Numbered from the stretch's first letter, positions 1-7,766 are shown. The stretch: 14,159 nucleotides of DNA from Desulfobacterales bacterium (GCA_022361315.1 JAKSBB010000479.1:1-14159), one strand, 5' to 3'. Notes: generated by a model not told the origin, from the letters alone. Program-made: numbers and translations.

Positions 1-1203
1 GGTCCGGACAGCCGGCGCGTCATCATCCCTTGTCCGGCTGCCCAGCCCCAGGTCCGCGACAGAGACAAGATCTGTCCTGGCCACCAGCACACTCCGTTCA
101 ACAATATTTCTCAGTTCCCTGACATTTCCGGTAAAGGTATGGGCCTGAAGCCTGTCCATGGCTTCATTGGAAAAGCCCTTCAGGTCTTTTTTAAATTTTT
201 GATTGAACTCGTAAAGAAAGTGCTTGGCCAGGGGCAGGATATCGTCGGGCCGCTGGTTAAGTGAGGGAATATCCGCCTTGACCACGCAGAGCCTGAAGTA
301 GAGATCCTTTCTAAACTTGTCCGCTGCAACCAGTTCTTCCAGGTCCCTGTTCGTGGCTGATACCACCCGGGTCTGCACCACCTGCTTTTTCGTGCCCCCC
401 ACCTTGTAAAACTCCCCGCTTTCCAGGAACCTCAGCAGTTTGGCCTGGCCTGCCGGGCTGAGATCCGCCACTTCATCCAGAAACAGGGTGCCGGAATGGG
501 CCTCTTCAATAAAGCCCTTTTTCCCCTGGGGCCTGGCACCTGAAAAGGCGCCGGGTTCGTATCCGAACAGCTCGGACTCGATCAGCTCTTCGGGAAAGGC
601 CGAACAGTTCACCGCAACAAAGGGTCCCTGGAATACCGGGCTTCTGGCATGGATGGCCCTGGCAATCAGCTCTTTCCCGGTACCGGTTTCCCCCAGGATC
701 ATGATGGGGGTATCCGGGCTCCTGGAGACCATGTTGATGAAATCCATTATATTTTCAATATTCTTACTCTCCCCGATAAAACAGGGTTCGTTCTCCCGGA
801 GATACTTTTCCTGGAGCATGTGTACCTCTTTGACAAGGGCGATGGAGGCTGCGGCCTTTTGGATGGTCAGCTCCAGGATATCCGGATTAATGGGTTTGAG
901 GATAAAGTCAAAGGCACCGCTCTTCATGGACCGGATCACCATGGATATATCTTCATAGGCCGTGATCATTATCACGGGAACGTCAGGATGGTCTGCCTTA
1001 AGTTTTCCCAGAGCTTCAATGCCGCTCATCACCGGAAGGCCGATATCCATGAGCACCAGGTCCGGCACCCCGCGGTCCAGGGAGGCCAGAAACGATTCTG
1101 CATCTTTGTACAGCCTGACGGCATAGGCAGGGGATAAAACAATATCCAGGGAATCCCGGATGGTCTCCTCATCATCAACAATGGCAATGCTGTATTGAAT
1201 CAT
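1..1203 (-). CDS. Sigma-54-dependent response regulator, NtrC family (3' part missing)
   Basis: Phosphorylation-controlled activator of sigma-54 RNA polymerase. I translated 401 codons up to the window edge without a stop, so the C-terminal end is outside. Residues 1-120 are a receiver domain: acidic pocket D10/D11, phospho-acceptor D53 (LVLMDIGLP), T81 and K103. Residues about 140-380 are an AAA+ domain with Walker A GETGTGKE (near 168-175), the sigma-54 contact loop at 218-223 reading GAFSGA instead of the usual GAFTGA, a Walker B region with LFLDEVADLS (near 240) and the late motif NVRELRNIVERS. The Fis-type helix-turn-helix expected after the final linker is not visible. The ATG is 2 bases after the stop of the upstream kinase gene, with an AGGGA about 10 bases before it, so the two form a two-component operon. 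The domain call is firm; the target promoters cannot be told from the sequence. Confidence 0.95.
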   Translation of the reverse strand, partial: MIQYSIAIVDDEETIRDSLDIVLSPAYAVRLYKDAESFLASLDRGVPDLVLMDIGLPVMSGIEALGKLKADHPDVPVIMITAYEDISMVIRSMKSGAFDFILKPINPDILELTIQKAAASIALVKEVHMLQEKYLRENEPCFIGESKNIENIMDFINMVSRSPDTPIMILGETGTGKELIARAIHARSPVFQGPFVAVNCSAFPEELIESELFGYEPGAFSGARPQGKKGFIEEAHSGTLFLDEVADLSPAGQAKLLRFLESGEFYKVGGTKKQVVQTRVVSATNRDLEELVAADKFRKDLYFRLCVVKADIPSLNQRPDDILPLAKHFLYEFNQKFKKDLKGFSNEAMDRLQAHTFTGNVRELRNIVERSVLVARTDLVSVADLGLGSRTRDDDAPAVRT

Positions 1204-1205
1204 AT

Positions 1206-2867
1206 CTAAGTGTCCCTGTCCGCTTCATTGTTATTCCCCGATCCAAGGGGCAGTTCAATGGTGAACTGTGCCCCCCCGCTGCCCTGTGCAGAGAACTTCA
1301 GGGTACCGCCGTGGTCGAGAATTATCCTGTGGCAGATGGAGAGCCCGATGCCGGAACTGTTGGCCTTGGTGGTATAAAAGGGATCAAAGATCTTGGACTG
1401 GTGGGCATGGGGGATACCCGGGCCTGTATCCCTGACACTGATAATGATATTCTCCTTTTTCCTGTCCAGGCCGGTGTATAGCCCGATACTTTTTTCCCCC
1501 TCAACTTCTTTCATAGCCTCAGCCGCATTGGTGACCAGGTTGAGAATCACCTGCTCAATCAGATGGGGTTCGGCATAGCATTCGGGAAGATCGGGGTCCA
1601 GGTCCTTTATCAGGCGGATACCGCTCTTTCTCAGGGTTACTGCCGTCAGTTTGGTCACCTCGTCAATATACCGGTTCAGATCCGCCATCACAAACTGCGG
1701 CCGGCTGGGCTTTGAAAAATCCATAACCCGCTGGATAATGGATTCGATTTTGTTTGAGGCCAGTTCAATTTTTCCGATGATGGAGACCACCCGGGTGATA
1801 TCCCCCATCTGGTTGTAGATCTGTTTGAGTGCCTTAAGGTAGATATAGATGCCGGACAGGGGATTCCTGATCTCATGGGCGATTCCGGCCGTGACCCTGC
1901 CAAGGGATGTCATCTTGTCCTGGATCCGCAGGAAACTCTGGACCTCTTTCGAGTCCGTGATATCCATGATATTGGTCAGCACAGACTCAACCCCCAGGTA
2001 ATTGATCTTCCTGGCGGAAAGAAGGGCCCACCTCAGTTCGGCGTTTTCCCGTCCGTCCATCACCGGATAATATTGAAAGTCCGCTTCAATGCTGCTGATC
2101 CTCCCCGCAACAAGCTCACGGTATTTTTTTTGGATCCGGTCCCGGTCGCCCTCGTACACCTGAAGAAACTTCGGGGGTTCGAATACCCGGTCCATGAGGC
2201 TGTGGACCTTCCGCAACCCGTGATTCTTGTAAACAATGGTATGATCCTGGATAATGGAGATATAGTTCAGAGAATTCTCTATAAGGATCTTGAACCGGGC
2301 CTGGCTTCTTTCCCTGGATTTTTCCGCAAGTTTTCGCTTCTCCTCAAGCTCCATTCGGTACAGCCCCATGGCGATATCGTCAGCCACCTCCTTGATGATG
2401 CTTCTTTCCGTGTCATCCATGGCCAGGCGTTTGGGGGTGGAGAGCACCATAAACCCATACCGGATATTTTCATAGGCCAGGGCCACGGCAATAGCCCCCC
2501 GTCCCGAGTAATTTTCAGCCAGCACGCAGTTCGTGCATTCAACCACGGGATCCTGAACCGCGTATACCTCTTCCGATTCCAGGGTCGCCCGGATACACCG
2601 GGTGAATTCCCTGCGGTCCAGCCGTTTTTCCATGGCCTCAAACTTCCCGTCAAACCCGGAGTCGGCTGTCATAACGACATTTTGATCCTCATCAAGCAGA
2701 CCGATCCAGGCGTTGAAATACCCCCGCCGGGCCACAAGGATGTCACAGATCCCCTTTATCAGCCGTTCCCTGTGATTTTCCTTGACCAGCAGCCGCCCCA
2801 CCTCCCGGATGGCGTTCAGAACAAGGTTGAGACGTTCGATCTTCTCTACGTTAATATCCTTTTCCAC
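1206..2867 (-). CDS. GAF-PAS sensor histidine kinase, partner of the adjacent NtrC-type regulator
   Basis: Soluble sensor kinase; I see no transmembrane segment. Numbered from GTG 2867 it has 553 residues: a GAF-like domain (about 25-170) carrying a Cys pair in ECTNCVL, a PAS domain (about 190-305), a dimerisation/phosphotransfer helix with H331 in AGIAHEIRNP, and an ATPase domain with N box NLVTNAAEAM, G1 DTGPGIP, F box FDPFYTTK and G2 SSGIGLS. The open frame extends to ATG 2990, but that ATG lies inside the terminator hairpin of the preceding operon and the extra 41 residues show no domain. GTG 2867 has AAAGGGG five bases upstream, so I prefer it. The next gene starts 2 bases after the stop, which points to phosphotransfer to that regulator. 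The GAF ligand is unknown; the Cys pair could serve redox or metal sensing, but similar Cys-containing GAF domains are common in deltaproteobacterial kinases. Confidence 0.9.
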   Translation of the reverse strand: MEKDINVEKIERLNLVLNAIREVGRLLVKENHRERLIKGICDILVARRGYFNAWIGLLDEDQNVVMTADSGFDGKFEAMEKRLDRREFTRCIRATLESEEVYAVQDPVVECTNCVLAENYSGRGAIAVALAYENIRYGFMVLSTPKRLAMDDTERSIIKEVADDIAMGLYRMELEEKRKLAEKSRERSQARFKILIENSLNYISIIQDHTIVYKNHGLRKVHSLMDRVFEPPKFLQVYEGDRDRIQKKYRELVAGRISSIEADFQYYPVMDGRENAELRWALLSARKINYLGVESVLTNIMDITDSKEVQSFLRIQDKMTSLGRVTAGIAHEIRNPLSGIYIYLKALKQIYNQMGDITRVVSIIGKIELASNKIESIIQRVMDFSKPSRPQFVMADLNRYIDEVTKLTAVTLRKSGIRLIKDLDPDLPECYAEPHLIEQVILNLVTNAAEAMKEVEGEKSIGLYTGLDRKKENIIISVRDTGPGIPHAHQSKIFDPFYTTKANSSGIGLSICHRIILDHGGTLKFSAQGSGGAQFTIELPLGSGNNNEADRDT

Positions 2868-2914
2868 ACAAACCCCTTTGTTGGATGGTTCATCCCAGTG
2901 CAACGCTACCTTTG

Positions 2915-2941
2915 AATATGTTTTTTTAACGCTGATGACAA
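2915..2941 (-). promoter_or_regulatory. Weak candidate sigma-70 promoter for the GAF-PAS kinase
   Basis: After the terminator at 2951-3003 the kinase/regulator pair needs its own start of transcription. The best match I find is TTGTCA (2936-2941, five of six to the -35 consensus) and CATATT (2915-2920, four of six to the -10 consensus) with a short 15-base spacer. A and T runs around it make chance matches likely. Confidence 0.25.
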
Positions 2942-2950
2942 GGGAAAACG

Positions 2951-3003
2951 GAAAATAAAAAAGGCGGTACGCACTGCCCGAAAGGGACATTACATACCGC
3001 CTT
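2951..3003 (-). terminator. Rho-independent terminator of the signalling operon
   Basis: Read on the minus strand, AAGGCGGTA (3003-2995) pairs perfectly with TACCGCCTT (2969-2961) around a 25-base loop, and the stem runs straight into TTTTTTATTTT. It begins about 25 bases after the stop of the receiver-PAS-kinase gene. There is no T-run on the other side, so it acts only in the minus direction. The hairpin covers the ATG at 2990, which decides the start of the following kinase gene. Confidence 0.88.
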
Positions 3004-3027
3004 ACTCAGCATCTGACTGACCGGCTT

Positions 3028-4572
3028 TCAGATCGGATAGTCTGCCTTTGGCAGGCAGATGACGAACTCTGTACCCCTGCCTTCTTCAGAGTCCACCCGG
3101 ATGATCCCGTTATGGGTATCCACTATTCTTTTCACGATAGCAAGCCCGAGGCCTGTGCCGTTGATAAACCGGGTTTTTTCATTCTTTACCCTGAAAAACT
3201 TATCCCAGATATTATCCAGGAACTCTTCGGGAATGCCGAACCCGTTGTCCTTTACGTGGAGCTTGACGTACTCGGTATCTTCATCCACCCAGACATCGAT
3301 CCTGCCCTCGTCCGGGGTATACCGGATGGCATTTGAGATCAGGTTGGACAGGACCTCTTCCATATTGTTCCGGTTGGCCATGACCGAGAGGGTCTCTCCG
3401 CCCTTCCCTGCCGTCAGGGTAATGGACTTCTCCCTGGCCCGGGCCTGGTAGAGTTCCACATTTTCACGGATCAGGCTGCACAGGGTAAGGGATTCGCGGT
3501 CCTGGTTGATCAGTCCGGACTCTATCTTTGAGAGATCCAGCAGCTCCGTTGAGAGCTCGGTGAGAGAGGTAAGCTTTAAAGAGCTTCTCTCCAGGATCTC
3601 CCGCTGCTTGTCTGTCAGGTCCCCGGCCAGGCCGTCCAGCACCACCTTGATCTGCATGAGAATGGAGTTCAGCGGGCTTTTTATTTCATGGGCCACCATG
3701 GAGACAAAGTCCGATTTCAGCTTATCCTGTTTTTTCAATGCCGTAATGTCATGGAAAACCGTGACCGTGCCAAGGTTCCGGTTCAGCCTGTCCCTGAAAG
3801 GAATGCACCGGATGCCGATAACAATGTCCTCCTGGTCGTTGCCCGTGGGAACCGTCACCTCTTCGGTGATTTCGGCATAGGCGTCTTCGGGCTGGCCAAT
3901 GGCCTTGTCGATCATGGCCAGTACAGTGGGCTCCTTGATCACTTTGGAAATTTCATTGCCGATGACCTTGCGCTGGTGTACGCCGATCATCCGCAGAAAG
4001 GCCGGGTTGGCCAGGGCGATCTTCTTCTGGTGATCGGTTGTCAGCACCCCGTCCCTCAGGGTGTCTATCATCACCCGCATTCTGGATTTTTCCGTGGCAA
4101 TGTCCTGGAGGGTGCGTATAAACTCAATGGCTTTGGTGATCACCACCCTCAGTTCCTGGGGGGAAAAGGGTTTGGACAGGAAATCAAAGGCCCCTTTTTT
4201 CATGGTTTCAATGGAATGCTCAAGGGTGGCATAACCGGTGATGACAATGATCACGGTATCCGGATGGCGGGACTTGATATCCGAAAGCACTTCCATGCCG
4301 GACAACCCCGGCATCATCAGATCAAGAAGCACGATATCATAGTGGGAATCCTGGATCATCTCAAGGCCCTTGGTGCCGTTCCCGGCCACATCCACCTCGC
4401 ATCCTTCTGCCGTGAGCATGCGCTGGCAGGCTTCCTGGATCCGCGTCTCGTCATCCACCACCAGGACCCTGGGCTTGAAAAACACATCCTGGATCATCTT
4501 TTTAAGGGAAACGGGTTCTCCCTGAATAATTGGGTCATCAGGCCTGCTGGCCCTGCTGCTTGTCTGATGCAT
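3028..4572 (-). CDS. Hybrid signalling protein: N-terminal receiver, PAS, histidine kinase
   Basis: A cytoplasmic protein of 514 residues. Residues 33-150 form a receiver (D40/D41, phospho-acceptor D84 in VLLDLMMPG, T112, K134 in LSKPF). A PAS domain follows at about 165-280, then a kinase core with H295 in SMVAHEIKSPLNS, N box NLISNAIRYTP (N414 near the middle), G1 DNGFGIP at 442 and G2 GTGLGLAI. With the receiver in front, the kinase may be controlled by phosphorylation from another kinase, such as the double-PAS kinase whose gene ends 31 bases upstream. ATG 4572 has only a weak ribosome site (GAAGA about nine bases away). An internal ATG at residue 26, just before the receiver, is a possible alternative but lacks a well-placed site. 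This is the last gene before a strong terminator. No DNA-binding domain is present, so output is presumably phosphotransfer. Confidence 0.93.
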   Translation of the reverse strand: MHQTSSRASRPDDPIIQGEPVSLKKMIQDVFFKPRVLVVDDETRIQEACQRMLTAEGCEVDVAGNGTKGLEMIQDSHYDIVLLDLMMPGLSGMEVLSDIKSRHPDTVIIVITGYATLEHSIETMKKGAFDFLSKPFSPQELRVVITKAIEFIRTLQDIATEKSRMRVMIDTLRDGVLTTDHQKKIALANPAFLRMIGVHQRKVIGNEISKVIKEPTVLAMIDKAIGQPEDAYAEITEEVTVPTGNDQEDIVIGIRCIPFRDRLNRNLGTVTVFHDITALKKQDKLKSDFVSMVAHEIKSPLNSILMQIKVVLDGLAGDLTDKQREILERSSLKLTSLTELSTELLDLSKIESGLINQDRESLTLCSLIRENVELYQARAREKSITLTAGKGGETLSVMANRNNMEEVLSNLISNAIRYTPDEGRIDVWVDEDTEYVKLHVKDNGFGIPEEFLDNIWDKFFRVKNEKTRFINGTGLGLAIVKRIVDTHNGIIRVDSEEGRGTEFVICLPKADYPI

Positions 4573-4603
4573 ATATGGTATCTTCTAACTCTTTAATTTA
4601 AAT

Positions 4604-6226
4604 TTAATAAATCTGCTCTTCATCGGTGCCGGCCGGCGGGCAGAATGCCATGCCTTCTTCCTTGGGCAGGTACATGGGAAACTCCATGATAAAGGTGGTT
4701 CCCTTGGCCCCGGTCTTTTTTACACTTATTTTTCCGCCGTGTTCTTCAATTATGCCGTACACAATACTCAGTCCCAGGCCCGTGCTTTTTCCCACCTCTT
4801 TAGTGGTGAAAAAGGGATCAAAGATCCTGGAGAGATTTTTATGGGGAATCCCGGCTCCCGTGTCCTTGATCTCAAGAAACACCTTTCTGAGGGTTTTATC
4901 CTTGTAGGTATAGATGCTGATGACTCCTGACCCCTTGATGGCATCGGCTGCATTCATGACCAGGTTGATAATCACCTGGTTCAGTTTGTTGGAATCGGCA
5001 CTGATCAGCATCATATCTTCGGCCAGGTATTTTTTGATTCTGATGTTCTGGAACTTTTTCTGGTCCCGGATCAGTTTCAGGCTTTTGTCCACGATCTCGT
5101 TAATCTGGACGATGTTCTTGTTGGAATCCGTGCTCCTGCTGTAAACCAGGAGACTCTTCACGATGTTCCTGCAGCGCTCTGCATCTTCAACAATATAGCC
5201 CAGATCCTGCTTGGCATCTTCATCCAGGTCTTCCCGCTCCTGGAGGAGACTGGCGTAGAACAATACACCTGTCAGGGGATTGTTGATCTCATGGGCCACC
5301 CCTGCAGCCAACTGGCCGATGGATGCCATCTTCTCGGACTGGGCAAGCTGCTTCTGGGTCTGCTTGAGTTCGGCCTCAACCTTTTTCTTGTCCTTGAGGT
5401 CGTTGTAAATGGCCATGGTGGCGGACTCGTTGCCCTTGTCATCGTAGATAATGGCTGCGGACATCTCCACTTCAATCTGCTCTCCGGCAGCATTCAGGAT
5501 GATGGTCCTGGGAATGATCAGCTTGCCCTTGCCGCCGATCTTTTCATCCCGGAGCATCTTCATGATCTCCTTGGCCTTGCCGGTTGGATAGAGCTGCTCC
5601 ACGTGGGTGATCTTGCCCTCATTTCCGTTGAAATCCCCGAAAAGTTCCTTGGCCACGGAGTTCATCAACTCAATGTTCCCCTGGCGGTCAGCCGCCACAA
5701 TGGCGGATGCAGAGGAATAAATAACCCGGCTGATAAACTCTTTCACACCGATAAGCTCATTTTCCAGGGACTTGGTCCGGGTGACGTCCCTGATGCTTGA
5801 AATCACAAAGGCCACCTCGCCGTCATCGTCAAAGATGGGGGAGAATACCCGGTCTTCCCATTTATACTGGTGTTTTACCGTGTAGGAGTGGTTGTCCTTT
5901 GTCCTGACCACCTTTGAGATGGGACAATCCTCTGAGTCACAGGGGGTGTCCTTGTATAAAAAGGAATGAAAGCATTTTTTCCCGACAATCTCGGTGAGCT
6001 CTATCCCGTAAGCATCTAAAAATTTCTTATTGGCACCCACAACGGTCCGGCCCGGGTCAATGACCACGGAAGGGTAAGAGAGGGCGTCAAACAGGCGTGT
6101 CCGCCAGAACAGTTCCTCGGAAGACATCTTCCCCGGATCTGTCCCCGTGCTTTTGCCCGGCGGACCGGCCTGTGCGGTGCCGGCTTTGGCAACCTTGGCA
6201 GCTTTAGCGGCGTCAGTCTCACTCAT
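4604..6226 (-). CDS. Double-PAS sensor histidine kinase with a Cys-cluster PAS domain
   Basis: A soluble kinase of 540 residues. The first 34 are an Ala/Lys/Gly/Pro-rich, probably disordered tail. PAS 1 (about 40-150) holds three cysteines, C85, C96 and C101, spaced C-x10-C-x4-C-P, a pattern I know from many PAS domains of anaerobic deltaproteobacteria; metal or redox binding is possible but unproven. PAS 2 covers about 162-280. A coiled-coil linker (280-300) leads to H312 in AAGVAHEINNPLTG, then N box NLVMNAADAI, G1 DTGAGIP at 455, F box FDPFFTTK and G2 STGLGLSI, typical of NtrB-like kinases. The ATG overlaps the TGA of the ACT-protein gene (ATGA, 6223-6226), so translation is probably coupled. 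It has no receiver of its own; the stand-alone receiver at the head of the operon is a plausible partner. Confidence 0.93.
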   Translation of the reverse strand: MSETDAAKAAKVAKAGTAQAGPPGKSTGTDPGKMSSEELFWRTRLFDALSYPSVVIDPGRTVVGANKKFLDAYGIELTEIVGKKCFHSFLYKDTPCDSEDCPISKVVRTKDNHSYTVKHQYKWEDRVFSPIFDDDGEVAFVISSIRDVTRTKSLENELIGVKEFISRVIYSSASAIVAADRQGNIELMNSVAKELFGDFNGNEGKITHVEQLYPTGKAKEIMKMLRDEKIGGKGKLIIPRTIILNAAGEQIEVEMSAAIIYDDKGNESATMAIYNDLKDKKKVEAELKQTQKQLAQSEKMASIGQLAAGVAHEINNPLTGVLFYASLLQEREDLDEDAKQDLGYIVEDAERCRNIVKSLLVYSRSTDSNKNIVQINEIVDKSLKLIRDQKKFQNIRIKKYLAEDMMLISADSNKLNQVIINLVMNAADAIKGSGVISIYTYKDKTLRKVFLEIKDTGAGIPHKNLSRIFDPFFTTKEVGKSTGLGLSIVYGIIEEHGGKISVKKTGAKGTTFIMEFPMYLPKEEGMAFCPPAGTDEEQIY

Positions 6227-7158
6227 GGGGTCTCAAATCCTTTTTCAAGGGCGGGCAGTGCCCCGGCACCCTGTCCCTCCGGCAGCACCAGGCTGATACT
6301 GGCGCCGGTGCATCCGGCAAGCACAAGCCTGAGCCCGGCCAGTTCCAGGCAGGCTGCAGCCGAGTTGAATATCCCGAACCGGTCTCCGAAATGGGGCCCG
6401 TGAAAGGTAACAAGGTCCACGGTGTCAAGACGGGGATCCATACCGGCAAACAGTCCTGCCGCCCCACCGGCCTCCCCGGGGATCAGGCTGTAGAGATGGT
6501 ATTCCCCGTCGTGGAGAAATGCTGAGCTGAAATAAAATTTTTCATCCATATCGCAGATTGCCCTTCCTGCTGTTTCAAGCTGTTCCCGGGCACGGGAAAG
6601 CCCCAGGAGGGTCAGGCCGGATTCAAGGGAAAACCCGTAGGTTTTGATCTTTTTTTCCCTGAAGTACGCCTTGGTCTCCTGGTAGCGTTTTTTCACAAAT
6701 TCGGCTGTCTCTTCATGGAAGGAGGGTTCATAGGGCGTATGGGTGGGGGGCAGGTCAAAGGTGTTCTCAAGCATGGCCAGGACCCTGTCCTTGTCCCTTT
6801 GCTCAATGACAAAGGAGATCATGGCATTGGACGAGACCATGTGTAAAAAGCGGATGTCCTGTTTTCCGAACAATGCCAGGAGATATCCCAGGGTTGCGGA
6901 TTTTGAGCCGTGAGGATAGACGGAAACCATGCAGGCCGGCTGTTCAGGATGGTCCGGAGGCACCTCTCCTTCAAGACAGCAGGATGCGGACAGGCCAAAA
7001 CCGGAGTCTTCCAGCCCCAGGCAGGGCAGGTTTATTTTGTCACGGGCAAGGGACGCAAACAGCAGTGGTGTTGCACCGGATTCAGGTGAATCAGGATACT
7101 GCCGCAGATGAAACATCTGGTGCCCCACCCGTATGCCGTTGATTCTAATGGCGCTCAT
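6223..7158 (-). CDS. Protein with ACT-like segments, function unknown
   Basis: A 311-residue protein without a recognisable catalytic domain. Three stretches look to me like ACT (small-ligand-binding) folds of the aspartokinase type. One lies at about 30-65. A second, at about 76-137, starts MVSVYPHGSKSATLGY and contains SSNAMISFVIE, close in style to aspartokinase regulatory domains. A third lies near 247-293, with FHGPHFGDRFGIF and TGASISLVLPE. A charged helical stretch (145-172) separates the second from the third. There is no amino-acid kinase domain, so this is not an aspartokinase. Its place between a receiver gene and a kinase gene suggests an amino-acid or small-molecule sensing adaptor, which is inference. 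The start is uncertain: ATG 7158 lacks a close ribosome site, and ATG at residue 15 has GGTGGGG seven bases ahead. Confidence 0.75.
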   Translation of the reverse strand: MSAIRINGIRVGHQMFHLRQYPDSPESGATPLLFASLARDKINLPCLGLEDSGFGLSASCCLEGEVPPDHPEQPACMVSVYPHGSKSATLGYLLALFGKQDIRFLHMVSSNAMISFVIEQRDKDRVLAMLENTFDLPPTHTPYEPSFHEETAEFVKKRYQETKAYFREKKIKTYGFSLESGLTLLGLSRAREQLETAGRAICDMDEKFYFSSAFLHDGEYHLYSLIPGEAGGAAGLFAGMDPRLDTVDLVTFHGPHFGDRFGIFNSAAACLELAGLRLVLAGCTGASISLVLPEGQGAGALPALEKGFETP

Positions 7159-7196
7159 GGGTGTTATAGACGCACTCCCGGTTTCAGGTTAATACA

Positions 7197-7292
7197 CAGC
7201 AGGCCGGGAAATTCCCCGGCCGGCTGTTATATCGGAAACCCGTTGCCCGGAGGCGGGTTGTTACGCAGAATAGAGGCGGGTCAGTCTGACCC
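7197..7292 (-). repeat. Three successive inverted repeats in the receiver/ACT-gene gap
   Basis: The 145-base gap (7159-7303) contains three hairpin-forming repeats. At 7278-7292 is GGGTCAG/CTGACCC around one base; at 7237-7259 is AACCCG/CGGGTT around 11 bases; at 7197-7226 is CAGC-x-GGCCGGG paired with CCCGGCC-x-GCTG around six bases. None is followed by a T-run in the direction of transcription, so they are poor terminators. In the mRNA they would lie between the receiver and ACT reading frames, where they could affect stability, processing or relative expression. Confidence 0.55.
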
Positions 7293-7303
7293 TGGCAGAC
7301 CTC

Positions 7304-7690
7304 TTAACCGCAGTGGTCTTCCACGATCTCCATCAACGCATCCAGGTCAATGGGCTTGGGTACGTAATCGTCGGCAAGGGTGGTTTTACCGTCGTGATGG
7401 GTGTAGCTTGTGGTTTTTACCGAATCTGCAACCGCAGTCAGCAGGACCACAACAATATCTTTGAGCCCGTCATCGGTTTTGATTTCTTCACAGACTTCCC
7501 AACCGTTTTTCCGGGGCATCATGACATCCAGGATCACCAGGGCGGGTTTTTCCGCTGCAATTTTTTCCATGGCTTCAACGCCGTCATAGGCCTTTTCAAC
7601 CTTATAAGATTTGGCTTCCAGCTTCATGGATACGGCTTCCACCAGATCCGGATCATCATCAACAACTAAAACCAGTTTGTTCTCACTCAT
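7304..7690 (-). CDS. Stand-alone response-regulator receiver (CheY-like)
   Basis: A single receiver domain of 128 residues with no output domain. The acidic pocket is D11-D13, the phospho-acceptor D55 lies in LVILDVMMPRKNG, the switch Thr is T85 and the conserved Lys is K112 in YVPKPI. The segment between T85 and K112 is about ten residues longer than in CheY and includes YTHHDGKT, which gives this receiver an unusual alpha4-beta5 side, usually the partner-binding face. It has an excellent ribosome site (AAGGAG at 7699-7704, eight bases before the ATG) and leads the signalling operon. It probably shuttles phosphate between the kinases encoded downstream; a role in motility is not supported by any neighbour. 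Confidence 0.92.
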   Translation of the reverse strand: MSENKLVLVVDDDPDLVEAVSMKLEAKSYKVEKAYDGVEAMEKIAAEKPALVILDVMMPRKNGWEVCEEIKTDDGLKDIVVVLLTAVADSVKTTSYTHHDGKTTLADDYVPKPIDLDALMEIVEDHCG

Positions 7691-7698
7691 ATGAAAAT

Positions 7699-7704
7699 CT
7701 CCTT
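7699..7704 (-). promoter_or_regulatory. Strong ribosome binding site of the receiver gene
   Basis: AAGGAG on the minus strand, eight bases before ATG 7690. It is the best match in the window and fits high expression of a small receiver relative to the kinases behind it. Confidence 0.8.
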
Positions 7705-7739
7705 GTAATGGACGAACAAAAGAACTTTCACCTTTGCCT

Positions 7740-7766
7740 TTTATATGAAAGCCGCACGCAAATCAA
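7740..7766 (-). promoter_or_regulatory. Candidate promoter of the signalling operon
   Basis: TTGATT (7766-7761) and TATAAA (7745-7740) are separated by 15 bases on the minus strand, about 50 bases before the receiver start codon. The -10 match is five of six, the -35 four of six, and the spacer is short. The boxes straddle the inverted repeat at 7747-7777, so the repeat may be an operator rather than a terminator hairpin. Confidence 0.35.

Noticed and set aside
1875..2915. Plus-strand open frame of 346 codons
   Set aside because: It is antisense to the GAF-PAS kinase, shows no domain, and its composition is that of a mirror frame.
2868..2990. N-terminal 41-residue extension of the GAF-PAS kinase from ATG 2990
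   Set aside because: The codons overlap the terminator stem and T-run. The hydrophobic look (FYFPFSLVI) comes from translating the T-run, not from a signal peptide.
3688..4596. Plus-strand open frame of 302 codons
   Set aside because: It is antisense to the receiver-PAS-kinase gene, with Gly/His/Asp-rich text and no recognisable motif.
6223..7158. Aspartokinase
   Set aside because: Only ACT-like segments are seen; there is no amino-acid kinase domain or its lysine and glycine motifs.
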